Shown here: in pieces, positions 24,758-36,583 of the stretch | Numbering within the stretch: the stretch's first letter is position 1 | Layout of the letters: each line of letters opens with the position of its first letter | Assembly (NCBI GenBank): GCA_013399695.1 | Contig: VXAU01004938.1 | Location: 1,881,394 to 1,945,393, forward strand | DNA from: Formicarius rufipectus | Taxonomy: Eukaryota; Chordata; Aves; Passeriformes; Formicariidae | Direction: 5' to 3' | DNA: 64,000 bases | Position numbers and translations under genes: made by a program | Notes under the pieces: generated by a model | Databases searched by the model: none | Seen by the model: only the letters and a program-made list of their open reading frames with translations | What the model was told of the DNA's origin: nothing

Positions 24758-24845
24758 ATATCTGTCTCTATTCCTGCTATTGTTAAGAAAATGTGAATCT
24801 GAAGACTAGAATAGGTAAGGCTGCTTTTTTTTAGCAGGAATTTGC
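23314..24845 (+). repeat. Copy 2 of the 1532-bp duplication, likely false
   Basis: It is identical to 21781-23312 wherever I compared it, including the frameshifts and the 281-codon frame at 23537-24382. It continues into new unique sequence (AGATGCCATTTCAG) at 24846, whereas copy 1 is entered from unique sequence at 21780. That is what two overlapping contig ends would give. The true locus probably holds one copy. Confidence 0.9.
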
Positions 24846-25384
24846 AGATGCCATTTCAGATGTATAAGCAGATGGGGAGTCTCATGGGAAAGGGAAAAAT
24901 GCAACAGACGAATAATAAGAGCAAAAAAGCTATTTATGACAATAGTTGCAAGAATTGAAGAGGCCTTTAAAAGGTTATTTACCTTTTGGCAAATCATTGG
25001 ATTTTGCCTGACTTCTTTTGGTGTGGGAGATGAGAAATATTTTGGCATTTTTATTATGAAAAAGTAGTTATAAACAGAATTATCTTGTTTCTCTGCCTAT
25101 TATGGAACAATGCTAGATGCCTCCACTGCTCTTGACAAAGACAGAAACAACATGGACAACATCAAGAAAAATAATGTATCTCAGAGTATTCCAATAAAAG
25201 TAATGAATGCTGTGGTCCTAAAACCTTTGTAAGATCACCACTTCACATTAAGGTAGCTCAGTGATCCCGTGCAGAGTGTAGGAAGATGTGAGGAGCATTG
25301 TCCTTACCCATACACTAGGTTTGTGTTTGACTCCTCAGGCAACAAATAGGCAGGCTCTGAAATTTTTTGCAGCAGCACCTGAAT
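24846..25384. other. Non-coding DNA, no gene seen
   Basis: Unique AT-rich sequence with no recognised repeat. Confidence 0.5.
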
Positions 25385-25600
25385 GATGAAAAGTTCAGAA
25401 AATGTCAGAAAAAAACTTTCTTAATGTGAGAGTGGTCAGACAGTGACAGAGTTTGCCACAAGATTGTATGGTCTCTGTCCTGACAGATAATCAAAACCCA
25501 AGTAATTACTTCTCCAAGATCAGCTGAACTGGCTCTGAGCAGGAGGATGCCCAGAGGTCCCCCACCAGTCTCAGTGACCAGGCTGTGAAACAAAGAAATA
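25385..25600 (+). mobile_element. CR1 3' end fragment, decayed
   Basis: The order AACTTTCTTAATGTGAGAGTG, GTCAGACAGTGACAGAGTTTGCC, CAAAACCCAAGTAATTAC, GGCTCTGAGCAGGAGGATG and CAGAGGTCCCCCACCAGTCTC follows the CR1 3' terminal block, in which a TTCTTTA..GTGAGGGTGG stretch leads to AGAGGTCCCTTCCAACC. Identity is moderate and the terminal octamers are eroded. Confidence 0.55.
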
Positions 25601-25714
25601 CCTCTGAATAGGAAGTCTCTGAATCCCAAATTCCTGGAAGCAGTGAAGGTTTTTCCTACTGTTTGTCCTGCTATTTACCACTGTCTGTATTGATTTCTCC
25701 CTCAGAGCTGGTCT

Positions 25715-25795
25715 TGGCCACCAACCCAAAGGATGCTGACCTAGGCTGACCATTGGCCTGATCCAGCATGGGTATTCTTGTGTATGTTAAGAGGA
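25715..25795 (+). mobile_element. Possible ancient retroposon tail
   Basis: GACCATTGGCCTGATCCAGCATGG followed by a TATTCTTGTGTATG stretch resembles a 3' end often seen in old amniote retroposons (CTGATCCAGTATGG then TTCTTATG repeats). Only the terminal portion is visible and I cannot name the family. Confidence 0.3.
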
Positions 25796-25799
25796 TATT

Positions 25800-28700
25800 G
25801 GGCTAGGCTGCAGATAAGGAGTAAGTCTAATTATGGAAGAGAGATTATTTAGGAGAGGAGGATAAAGCAATGCAGTTATGCCAGTGATCCATGCAGGACA
25901 GCCCAGGGATATGGGGATTTTGCATGAGGTTTAGTTTTCTTATCTCTTGTGTGATGTAAGGCTTGTGGATCCTCCTCTTTGAGGAGGTATTGAAGGTCTT
26001 GGGTGCTTTGGTGGGGAGTCAGTAGCTCTGCAACAACAGTGGGGACAGCACTAATGCCATGCTGTGTTGGGGAGAGCAGGAGCCATCAGAACAGCAGTAG
26101 CACTGGCACTGAGGGAATAGGAAAATAAACTCCAGTTAAACATGAGTATGACATTGCCACTTTGAGGTAAGGGTGACAATTCCTAGCAGCAAACAGGTGG
26201 TGGTTTGGCTAACTAAAAAGACAGCATTACCTTTCAAAGGGGAGTGTGACTTCTACAAGTGGAACAAGACTGGCTTCAGGACAGGCATGCCTACAAATAA
26301 ATGCTCTTTCTTCCAATTATTTGTGTGTTATGAAAAGCTCTAGCAGCAGAAAGAATAACAGGGTGCCTCATGTTGTGATGATGTCTGTCTGTAAGAGATC
26401 AGGTAGCTTTTTGCCCGTGCTGTCACAAGGGTCTCTCTGCTGTCAGAAACAGTGATGTGTTACTTTCACTTTCCAGGCAACCCGTGTTTCCTCATGCCAG
26501 AGCTGCCCTTTGGGCCTGCCCCTCTGCACTGTGGGTTATACCAGTAGAGATCCAGGACACCCTGAGAGAACAACTTCTGCATGCATCATCTTTAATACAA
26601 TGATCAACTTGCATTGTCTGAATTGATTCCAGTTCATAAAGTTGACCTTTAATTGACGTCAGAGGTAACCATCAGTGTCCTCAGCAGAATTAGTCCAGCT
26701 TTCATGTTTTATTAACAGTGAGCAGTAGGGAGTCCCAGGTAGATTTCTTTCAAGGTAGATTCATTAGGGCCAAAAGGATTATTAGCAGCTGGTGATGGAT
26801 TGTTTCTCAGTAAGATATATGCAAATTCAGACATGCTTTGAACTGCCACTATAGGCTCACTTCAATGACAGAAGGAGCAAGTGAGCCATGGTATCCTGAT
26901 TATTGCTTTTACTTCAGTTTAAAAAAGAATCTTTGAAGACCACAAAGTGTTGGAAATATACTGTCCTATTCACTAATGAGTAGTAGAAGTAATGAGATAC
27001 TTCAAAACTCCCTCAGTGTCCACATACTTAGCATATATTTGTCTGAACTTCATCTAATTCTTTTCAAAGTGATGTGTGGCTTTGGTGTCAGGAGAGAAAT
27101 GCTGAAAGTAGTTTCCATCAATTTCAGTCGTTTAGTCACTCGGGCTAAATGATAAGATCTGAATGATACCCAGATCTGGGTACCCATTAAGGTTTGTGAT
27201 GAGCATATGATATGGTCTCTGCCATGATGTATTCTCCTCTAGGCCATGGGCAACATTCATAAAACCAGGATGAGGAAAGTATTGTGATAACCATTTGTTT
27301 GCCAGAGAAAATTTTATCTGAAGGAATAAATACTGTGTGGCAATATCCGCACATGACAGCACAGTAGTAATGGCAGAAGCCCAGCTTGCCCATAAAATTA
27401 TGTATGTCCTTGAAACTCCTCCAGGGGGATTTCACACGAGGTGTTTAGTGTGCCTCTGTTCTCTCCCATTCTGGTAATAAGGGCTCTGCTCACACAGCTC
27501 TGGCTGCAGCTGGCACAAGGAAGAGGGCAATTCCTATTCCCTATTATTGAAAGGCTGTATTTAGTAGAGGCTTCCTGGAAACAAACCGTGCCTTTGGTTA
27601 AGCACAACAGCTTTCTGTGGCTCTTACATCCTGTTTTCATTGGCACCTTGAAATATGTTTCTTTGAAAAAGTGTATAGTTCCTTTCTAAAACAAAAAAAT
27701 GAAAAAAAGTGAAAAAAAAAGAAAAAGAAAAAAAGATTTGCCATTCTCTCTATTTTATTTACCAGAAGCTCTCCCTCATGCACCACACCACAGAGATAAA
27801 AATTTTCTGAGCTCTTTGTTTTTCTGTACTTCCTGGCTTGTGACATTTTCCCACAGGAAATATTCACAGCACATGCAAATGTTGAGAATTTGGTCTTCAT
27901 CCTTGTGACTGTATGCAGTTTCAATCTCAAAAAAAGTCGATCATGTGCTTCCTTCAGTAATGGAAGTTATTTACGTCTGAAGATCCTAGCTAATATGATC
28001 ATTTTGGTTTTAAATTGACTAAGAGCTGAACATATTCATAAGAAGAGTTTGAACCTAGCCTCACTAAACAGCTTCAGCTTGTATATAGAAGAGTGCAGAA
28101 ACTGGCATGTGATAAAATACCAAGCATACATATTGATAATTAGATTTTTAAAAAAAGAATTGTTTTTCTTTCCCTCAAATGCCTCTAGATTTTGTGCAGT
28201 CCATCTTGTGAAAGTTTCTGAAAGCTGATTTATAGAAAGACACTTGTCTCCACAAGACTTTACTATCAGTTTGTGTGTGTTTTGCCACAATTTGGTGCAT
28301 ATTTTTAAAGCTGACTGTAACCTACATAACATTAACAAAGGATTTGACAGATTTTTTTTGTTCTGCTCAGGCCTTTAACTCAGGATAAATGATCTGCTTG
28401 AGAACAAGGAATTGCACGGGGATTTCTTGATGAAATCCTGTAGTCTTTCTTGATGAAATCCTGTGGTCTTTGTTGTTTATTATGGTCTTGGATTTAACTC
28501 TCCCTCTCCTTCTTTTGTCCATTGTTATAAGTCTGTGATTATGGAAGAACTGGTTTGGCAGACTTTTATTTTGTAATTATATTGAAAATCCAAATGAAAT
28601 CTTATCTGCATATATAATTCACCAATTACAATGTGTTACTAGAAGGGAAATGCTGTTCACTGCAAGCTATGAAGAGCTCTTGGCTGCAGAGTTTTTATCC

Positions 28701-30392
28701 TGTGGCTCTGTGCATCCTGTTATGTTGCTGCTGTTTCGTAGATTTTCATCAGGAGATGAAATCTGAGGAGCACTGAAGTAATTTGTGAACTCCCACTGGA
28801 GTCACTGTTTTTCTTATCCTGAATGGTGGCTGAAGCACTGTGCAGTTGTCTCCTGCTGCCCTCCATGTAAGCCTCTCAAAGGGGATTAAAGTAGAGTCAA
28901 TAAGGGACTGTGGAAAAAACCTACAGTTCTGAATAGGTATTTGAATGCATAATTAGTGAATTATTTAGTAGGTTTTTAGGATGCTTAAACCATCTCAAAT
29001 GCTGTAGGTACATCTGTTCTGTTTTATATGGTCTCAGTATTAACATTATAATTGAAATGAAGTTGAGGAGGTTGAAGACTCCAAAGTTGCTGTTTTACTT
29101 GTGATGCACATGGTTTATATGTATATCTATATATTAATGTCTTTACTTCAGTTATAATTTTTCCTCAAACTTTGGCAGAAGTCTACACTAGTAGTATAGA
29201 TCACATTACTTCTAATAATGTACTGATACCTCTATAGGGTAGATAATATACTACTTGTAAATTTTGTTGGTGGAACATGTTGATGCTGATTTCAGCTTTC
29301 ATCCAAAATGGATTCAACAGAAATCAGCCCTGCACTCTGCATCTTAGAGTTCAGGATTGCTGCTTTTGGCAGCTACCTATTGATTTTATTGTGTGTTTGA
29401 CAGATCCAAACATGCTGGACTTGCTGTGTGTTCATATCAGGCAAATGTGCTGCTTTCAGAATTCCAGTACTGGTAAAATTGCTGTCAGGAATGGGGAATT
29501 AAATGCTGATTTAGTTTTAATGGTTCTGGAGATGAAAGCATCCCTGTATATTTTGACAGCCTATAGTGCTGCTTCCCTGGTAAGAAGGGATGGGTTAACA
29601 CCACTCCATTGGTTAAAGTTCTGGAGAAAAACAGGTACATATGTTCTGTACACAAGGTGTGGCAGATAAATATTTTGTGTAGGTAAGCAACAGTACTAAA
29701 GGAATGTTTTGGTACCTTTGTCAAAGTCTGTGCAATTGTGGCACTAAAACTACTAATCTTCCACTTCATTCATGGGAAGAGTGTTCTTGTGGATGTTGTT
29801 TGTGGTCTTGTTTTTCACAAATACTTTGTATTCCAATATTTCACTTAGTGTGTATTTAACTCTAAATATGTAACATGGAAATTTAATTAATATACTGATA
29901 CATATCTGCTCTTGGGAGGTTTTAGATTCTAACAAATCAAGAACACAAAGTAATATCCAATGTATTTGGGAGAGCAAGTTAAAAGAAAAAAAAAAAAGAG
30001 AGAAGCTAATTTTGTGCTGGAAGCTGTAGTTAACACATCTGGAGCTAAAATAGCAACTCATTTGTGGTAAAAGGGAGAGGGAGGGAGATTCTGCCTTTTC
30101 CCTCTCGTGTTTTGCTCTGCTCACTCCCCTTCTCTTGTCAGTTAAGCAAGAGCCAGAGCTCTCCAGGTGATTGCCTGGCAGATAGGTCCCACTCCCTTAA
30201 ACAGAAGACCAACTTGGAGCAGTAACAGTGAGGGCGGAGAGCCTGACATCCAGCATCAGCTAGTACAGGCATGGTGGTGGGGAAGAAGCAGAAGGCCTGC
30301 AAGATTTTGGGAGTTGCATTACAAATTACACCCTGCTTTAGGCTGAAAAAATTAGACCTTCCATTTTAATTTAAGACCCCATTTCTTAATTT
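25800..30392. other. Non-coding DNA, minor tandem duplication only
   Basis: No gene or large repeat is recognised in about 4.6 kb. An A-rich patch lies at 27690-27735. The 130-codon frame at 29277-29669 (plus) has no motif or splice context and is probably chance. Confidence 0.5.
28424..28469 (+). repeat. 23-bp tandem duplication
   Basis: TTCTTGATGAAATCCTGTAG and TTCTTGATGAAATCCTGTGG head adjacent 23-bp units that differ at one base. Confidence 0.85.
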
Positions 30393-30835
30393 TTAGAATA
30401 GAATAGAATAGAATAGAATAGAATAGAATAGAATAGAATAGAATAGAATAGAATAGTTCAGCTGGCAGGGACCTTGCAGTGAACATCTAGCGCAGGTGCC
30501 TGACAATTCAGAGCTGACAAAAAGTTAAACCAAGTTGTTAAGTGAATTGTCCAAATGCCTTTTAAACACTGACAGTCTTGGGGCATCGACTACCTCTCTA
30601 GGAAGCTCTGTTGCAGTGTTTTATCACCGGTCAGTAAAGAAATGCTTCCTAGTGTCCCGTCTGAACGTGCTCTGGGTGCAGCTTTGAACCTTTCCCCGGC
30701 ACCCTGCCACTGCATAGTAGAAGGAACAGCGCGGCACCTCCTCTTCCCTTCCTCAGGAAGCTGTAGAGAGCAGCGTCGCCCCTCAACCTCCTGGTTCTCT
30801 GCAGCAGACAAGCCCAAAATCATCAGCCTCAGCCC
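30393..30835 (-). mobile_element. CR1 LINE 3' end, antisense
   Basis: On the plus strand the antisense CR1 order is clear: tail repeats, GTTCAGCTGGCAGGGACCTT, CCAAATGCCTTTTAAACACT, CTACCTCTCTAGGAAGCTCTG, GTAAAGAAATGCTTCCTAGT, GAAGCTGTAGAGAGCAG, CGCCCCTCAACCTCCT, AGACAAGCCCAAAATCATCAG. It is 5'-truncated near 30833, only about 14 bp from the 3' end of the tRNA that follows, so it inserted into the immediate downstream flank of that tRNA gene. No coding capacity remains. Confidence 0.85.
30395..30456 (-). repeat. (ATTCT)n tail of the antisense CR1
   Basis: About twelve AGAAT pentamers on the plus strand (ATTCT on the element strand) form the CR1 3' terminus. Such arrays derive from the terminal repeat of the element and are prone to length change. 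Confidence 0.9.
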
Positions 30836-30839
30836 CGGG

Positions 30840-30843
30840 AAAA
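30840..30843 (-). terminator. Pol III terminator of tRNA-Leu
   Basis: AAAA on the plus strand reads TTTT on the tRNA strand, four bases beyond the discriminator base. This is a minimal RNA polymerase III stop at the usual distance. Confidence 0.6.
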
Positions 30844-30847
30844 GATT

Positions 30848-30911
30848 TGTCAGAAGTGGGATTCGAACCCACGCCTCCAGGGGAGACTGCGACCTGAACG
30901 CAGCGCCTTAG
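30848..30911 (-). tRNA. tRNA-Leu (anticodon CAG), 5' end lost at gap
   Basis: On the minus strand the sequence runs from the end of the D arm (CTAAGGCGCTG) through a perfect anticodon stem (CTGCG/CGCAG) with loop TTCAGGT, so the anticodon is CAG (plus strand 30894-30896). It continues through a long class II variable arm (TCTCCCCTGGAGGC), a perfect T arm (GTGGG TTCGAAT CCCAC, intact B box) and the 3' acceptor strand TTCTGAC with discriminator A. The long variable arm and the anticodon identify leucine; it would decode CUG codons. The 64 bases present are intact. The first roughly 19 bases (5' acceptor strand, A box, start of D arm) are absent because the sequence meets the N at 30912. A Pol III terminator follows. 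It is probably a real gene truncated by assembly rather than a pseudogene, though that cannot be proved here. Confidence 0.88.
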
Positions 30912-30912
30912 N
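30912..30912. other. Single N: second assembly gap
   Basis: One ambiguous base interrupts the tRNA-Leu gene. The sequence to its right (ATGGTGTTCTTGTGTTC) does not continue the tRNA, so unknown sequence is missing or two contigs were joined. Confidence 0.85.
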
Positions 30913-31299
30913 ATGGTGTTCTTGTGTTCTGCCCACAGCGGGTGTTAAAAGGTATTCCAAACTGAAACGTATTTTGTGCTGACCCCGTTGTAACTGTAAT
31001 AATGGATGTTAATTTGGCATATGCAGATGTTTTATTCTGTGATGATCTGAGTGTTTGTATGTTGAGAAAGACGTGGGTACTGTTGCACATAAATTACATA
31101 TGCCATGAAGCAGAAGTTTGAAGGTGTATAGAAATAAATAAAAATATGGTATATTGCACAAGGACATTGCTTAATGCTTATTTGTTTTCTATAATGTCTA
31201 TGAAAATCCCCTTGAGATATATGCCAGTTATTCATGGTAGTGAGAGTTTGCTGTGATATTTGAAAGGGGACTTTGACACTGAAACAAACTTTGTATCTC

Positions 31300-31430
31300 C
31301 TTGTTGTGTTTGGTTTTTGGTTTTGTGGTTGTTAGTTTGTTTTGATTCTTTGTGGGTTTTTTTGGTTTTGTTTTTGTTTGTTTGTTGTTTTGTTTGTTGT
31401 TTTGCTTTGGCTTTTTTTTTTTTTTTTTAA
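31300..31430 (+). repeat. T/G-rich low-complexity tract
   Basis: Irregular TTTG and TTGT words end in a run of T. It is probably a decayed microsatellite. Confidence 0.85.
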
Positions 31431-34400
31431 TGTGTTTTCCTTCCCCCCCAAAGAATTCATGTTCTTGAAAGCTGCATCCAGGAAACTTTAAATATACAAA
31501 TTTGGTCAGAATTTGGGAGTAAAAGTCATTGGGAAAGGCAAGAGGTCTATTTGTTTAGGAACATCAGGTTTAAAATCCAGTATCTGTCTTTGGAATGTAA
31601 ACTTAATAGTAAAACTCCAATTTTGAAATGGGAAAAACAGAAGCTGAATATCAGAAATGGCAAGTATAACCTCTGGCCTCAGAACATAATCATTCCTGAG
31701 AACCTAATCATATGGAACCGATATTTTCAATGGTAAAAAGCTACATTCTCTTCTAGATTAGCCAAAAATTGATACTGATTTTATTTGGTATTCATATTGA
31801 AGGAAAACTATTGCTACTCTTTGGAGAAAACAATTCTTCTGGCTCCAGTTTGGAACTGTCTTTCTAGCACTTGTTTTTCCAGCCCAAAGAAATGCTGAAC
31901 CCAGTACTTTGATGCAGTCTCACAGGTACTGAGTTGATGGAAATAATGACTTGTCTTGGCCTACTGTCCTTCATACGAGAGCTGACTGCATGAGGACCTC
32001 TCTTGTCCTGACTTAAGAGTCAAATCTGTCTTCAAAGTTGACCTTGCTTTGAGCAAGACGTTAGAGCAGATATGTGCCAAAGATTCCCTCAAATCTAATT
32101 TGTTTTGTGATTCTACAACTATGTACTATAATTCTGAATAATTTTATTTAACAACACTTTCGTGAATTGAGAGTATTAATGCTGTGTCTTGGATATGCAG
32201 TTAATGTGTCTTAGACCTTGCATTTTTACTCTTGTACTCATTCTTCATTCTAGGGCAACAAGTAGCCTTGTCTGAGGCCTATCTGTAGGAAAAGACTGAA
32301 TTATGTAACCAATATTCTTGTTACATATTGAAAATGTTATGCTTCTTGTTATAAAGGAAGTCAGAAGTTATGTTGTAATGCATTTCAGCATTCTAGTTGT
32401 GACTGACTTATTGGAAGTGATTCTTTGATGGGCAGAGGTGCAATTTTCTCATGTTTAGAATTAGTAATATTATGTGGAAACAGGGACTTGGAACCACAGG
32501 TCACAAAACCTGTTCATGTGCACCTAACTAAGGTTGTTATCCAATGTGCTGGTGGATTTTTGTTTGGTTAGTTTGTTTGTTTGCTTTCTAAACCATAACT
32601 GGTGGAGTCAACAGAAGTAGAGTTATTCCAGCTTTGGTACATAGCAAGATGGGCAGAGTTCAATAAGCAGAAATACAGATGGCACAGGTTTGACCATCAA
32701 AGGCTACTCATAGGGTAGAAGTTCCAGAATGAGCTGTGGCAGCAACCTAAACTCTTTCTCCTGTCAGCAGGTAACTGTTTGGGTCTACAGCCAGCAGCTC
32801 CAAAACGTTAAGTTCCCTACTTCAAGACACACTGGTGATGTAAAGATGACTAAATATGTCTCGAATAGCTGGGAAATTAACTAAATAGGTCTTAATTTAA
32901 ATCAAGTCTAAGTCATAAAGATAACATTACCCATTGGCTTCCAAACTTGTGGATTGCACAGGACGGCAGAACAAAGTGCATACGAAATACACCATGACCT
33001 TGATGAAGAATCTGCCTAAGCCTACTCCTGGACAGTTCTTCTTTAAAAATGGGCATTTTTTGGCCCAGCAATACAGTTGACTGGAGAGTTAACACTCAGG
33101 CTGTTGCCTAAAAATCTGCAGATCTGGCTAACTTGCTGGTCAAAATGTAGTGGTGCTTGATATGCAATTGTCATACTGACTGAATTGAGCTCTAGTAAGT
33201 GAACTGGAAACCTCACTAAAAATGTCATATTTAAAAGATGTGTATATTCCTCACATGCTTTGGCACGGACTTAACTAACTGCCTGTCCATCACACATTCA
33301 GACTCACTGGACTGAGGCTGAAGGTTGTTCCGTTGCAGGATGTTGATGGGCTCAACAAATGTGTTCCTTAGCCACTGAAAAGAAAGTCCCTGGGATGTGA
33401 ACTGCACTGGTATTATCCAATGGAAGGGTTTTCTTTACTGGTTCCTGAGTACATGTTCTGATGGTAGCAGGCGAAGAAGCAACTCTTTGGCAAGGGTGTT
33501 CTTGTTGATAGTCTCTCATATGTTTTGATGCTGGTACCCAGCCTAATCAGTGATTTACACTGAAGTCAATGTACAGTAGCAGTCAATGTATTTAAATGTT
33601 GGTTCCAGTATCTCCAGAACTGGAGATGAAAAGCATCATAACATCCCTTGATACAAATGGCCTCTCTCCCATCTTTGCTATCCCTCCTGTTACTCAATAG
33701 TCCTTCCTGGGCCATTTTGGGTTTCTGTCCTATTTAAAAAAGGCTTCTTGCAAAAGTGAGGGCATCTTTTATGCTGTTCTTTCTCTGAATAGGAGAGTTG
33801 TTTTCCTCCTTATGTTTCAGGGCTCTCTCTGGGGAACTGAGAGGAGTACTTACTAATTCAAAAAGAATGGCTGAATCTCGTGGGACCAATGCATCTCTTT
33901 CCAAAGAGAAAGGGGAGCATGTTGCATGGGTGATAATGAGGTTAAATGTGGTTAAATGGAGGCTTGCCTTAAAATTATGATGCCTTTTCAGTATTGTTAC
34001 AACTTCACATTTTGCCCCTAGTTCTGCAAAAGCAGATGTGCCTGACTTTACAGGTATCACTAGTTCTGTTATCAGGCCTTTTTTTTGGTTGCACAAACAG
34101 AAATATTAAGAGATGCATAGACTCAAAATGTTGTCAAGAACCTGGGAAATTCTCTTCCTGCCCCCTGAAATCTTCTGGGACCAGACTCACTCATTTATAT
34201 TAAAAATAGATTTACTTCAGTAGAAGCAGATAGTAAGCTAGAAACAAGACTGCTGTGCATCAGGATTGTGTTGTCTCAGCTGCCAGCTCTTTGGAGCAGA
34301 ACTTCGTCTTGTCATGGTCACAGGTAGCAACGGGCTTGAATAGTAATAGAGGCTTTGTCCTGGGCATATTCCCTCCATTCTAGTGGGAATTAAAGGTTTA

Positions 34401-34915
34401 GGGGGTGCAGCTGAGAAAAAAAAGTAAGCATCTTACTCTGTTCACATGGCTCTTTATTAAATAACATCCTCAAAACACCTTATAAGCAAGAAGGCTCTGA
34501 AACCTCCTTTAAGTACATTCCTTTAAATTCCCCAAATAAGTGAACTACTTTTACAAAGATAATTAGATTAAGTGTGTGGAACCCTGTGGTGTTTCTAGGA
34601 GATCAGGAATACTACAGAAGGCTGGCATAGCATGTCTGCACTTTCTGTGATAATGACAGAAAATGTCTCAGGAGCATATGTTATCAGCAGGATCCAGAAC
34701 AGATACAACATCCATGTGTGTGGCAAGGGAGGGAGAATTCCCTCTATCCCCTCAAGTGGATGCTGAGTATCAGCTTTTCTGTCCTTCCAAATCACTATTT
34801 CTTCATGAATGTGAGTACCAGCTGGAGAGCTCATTGCTCTGTGATTGCTGCCTGTTGAGTCAGAATAACATTTTTCTTTAATACTTTTAATTCCAAGTGA
34901 AGTTGAGGGATTTTT

Positions 34916-34941
34916 CAAAACAAAACAAAACAAAACAAAAA
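34916..34941 (+). repeat. (CAAAA)n microsatellite
   Basis: Five consecutive CAAAA units. Confidence 0.9.
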
Positions 34942-35320
34942 TAGAACTGCTTTTATTTTAATGATCATATATTCTGTTCACAAATCATGGGTATGGGCTT
35001 TTGTTCCTGCTTAGAGCAAGTCATTAAGACCTGTGAGTGGGGTCAGTGGGTTTCTTCTTTCTTGTCTGCTTTCATTAGAACATATTCAGGTGAAGAGCTG
35101 AGATCAGTTCCATTCCCAACCTGTTCTCCTCCTGTCCAGTAACCTTTCAGTTCCCATAGATGAAAGTAGTTACATCTATGATTATCAATACAGGGAGTGG
35201 ATAGGGGTGTGTAGTTATCATGGCTGCAGTAAAAGGTAACTTGGCAGCTGACACTGGGGCAGAACTTGACCTGCAAAATCGTCATTACTAATTGATGAGT
35301 AAGCATCTAACCTGACTTTC

Positions 35321-35562
35321 AGCTTTCAGCTCAAGTGTTCTGACAATGAAAAATATCCTTGTGCTTGTTTGGAGAAGTGAAAAAAGAAAAGAATCTGTAA
35401 ATCATTGGAGATGTGATAAGCATGGAAACTCGCAGTGACAGAATAACTGTATTTTATTGGTAACAGTGAATTCATATTTGAAGCAAAACTGCACATTTTC
35501 ACTATATTAAGTTCTGTCCTTATAAAAAAAAGGCAGTAGTGAACAAATTATTGAACATAAAG
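35321..35562 (+). repeat. Left arm of ~245-bp inverted repeat
   Basis: The arm runs from AGCTTTCAGCTCAAGTGTTC to TTATTGAACATAAAG. Its reverse complement lies at 36584-36831, with roughly ten base differences and one insertion of about eight bases by eye. It matches no CR1, SINE or LTR that I know and has no coding capacity. The two arms could fold into a long stem with a loop of about 1 kb if transcribed. Confidence 0.92.
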
Positions 35563-36509
35563 GAGTCTCGGTAATTAATTGTAGTTAGAAGAATCAGATG
35601 ATGTTCTCTTTCCCAGACCCTCAAGGGGAAAAGCCAGTGATAAAAGTAGTAACCATCACATCACCTGTGATGGAGACACCATGTCCTCTCCAGGCAGTTT
35701 CCAGAAAGGCTGAGGCATGGTAGAGAAGTTTTAGCTTACACAGTCCTAAACAGAGTTTGTCTGTGGAGAGCCAGATGTGGCTAAAGAAGATTTAGTGAAT
35801 GGGTTGTTCAAGAAGGGCTTGCCTCCTGTTAGCTAGAGGAAGAAGAACCATACGGGATTATCTAGAATGTTGCAGGTGATTGGCTTTTCCAGATATTTTG
35901 CAGGGTAATAAAGAAGCTTTGAATAAAGGACAGTACTTGAGTGTGGCTTGGTTTCCATTTCCATGTGATAAAGCCACTTCCTAATTACTAAAATTCAGTG
36001 GAAACTGTAAATGCAAGGCCTGTTGGTACTGGATATTATTTGTGCTTGGCAACTCCTTTTGAACATTCCATCCTTTCACTCCTCTCCAGATGGAGTGGAT
36101 GGGGTCTTCAGCCGTTTGCTCTCTCATTTACAGGTGAATGTTGCTTCTGAGGTGCAGAGGACAGAGGCAATGAGCTTCCTGCTGATTTTTTATGGGTCTA
36201 TTTGCAATAAAAGAAGAGTGCAACCAATGCAGCACTGCTAATTATCACATAATAAAGACAATGATAAATAGCAACAATATTATATATATTATGTAATAAG
36301 AACACTAAAATATCAAATCATGAATGATTAGGTGTTATAAAGTGTGGAAGGTTTCTTACAGTGTTGTATGTTTGGAAAGTGGCGCTTGTTAGTGCTGTTG
36401 TCAATACTAGAGTCTTGTGGCTGTGTTATGCAATATGTGAAAGAAATAAGCATTATGTTAAGAGATACTTTGCCCTTCACTGTGTATAGAAAACAGTAAC
36501 CCTGTAACT

Positions 36510-36557
36510 GGCAAATATTAGCCATCCATTGGCTTCCAATGGATGGTAATATTTGCC
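36510..36557. repeat. Near-perfect hairpin, 22-23 nt arms
   Basis: GGCAAATATTAGCCATCCA (then TTGG) pairs with the reverse-complement segment at 36536-36557 across a CTT loop, with one unpaired base. It lies just left of the right inverted-repeat arm. Confidence 0.85.
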
Positions 36558-36565
36558 ATCCATTT
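36536..36565 (+). repeat. Direct repeat, left of right arm
   Basis: CCAATGGATGG, TAATATTTGCC and ATCCATTT in succession. A nearly identical unit (one extra C, one T-to-C change) lies at 36833-36863, so the right inverted-repeat arm sits between two direct copies. Confidence 0.85.
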
Positions 36566-36583
36566 ATGGCCATCCATTTATGG

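Larger units (their letters stand above)
30913..35320. other. Non-coding DNA with simple repeats
   Basis: No gene is recognised. The stretch contains the T/G-rich tract at 31300-31430 and the AAAAC run at 34916-34941, listed separately. Open frames reach 120 codons (33734-34096, minus) without motifs. Confidence 0.5.
35563..36583. other. Spacer between inverted-repeat arms
   Basis: About 1.02 kb of AT-rich sequence with no recognised element. The frame at 36011-36241 has no motif. Its last 75 bp contain short palindromic and repeated words built around GCCATCCATT. Confidence 0.5.

Noticed and set aside
29277..29669. 130-codon plus-strand frame
   Set aside because: No recognisable domain and no splice support; judged a chance frame.
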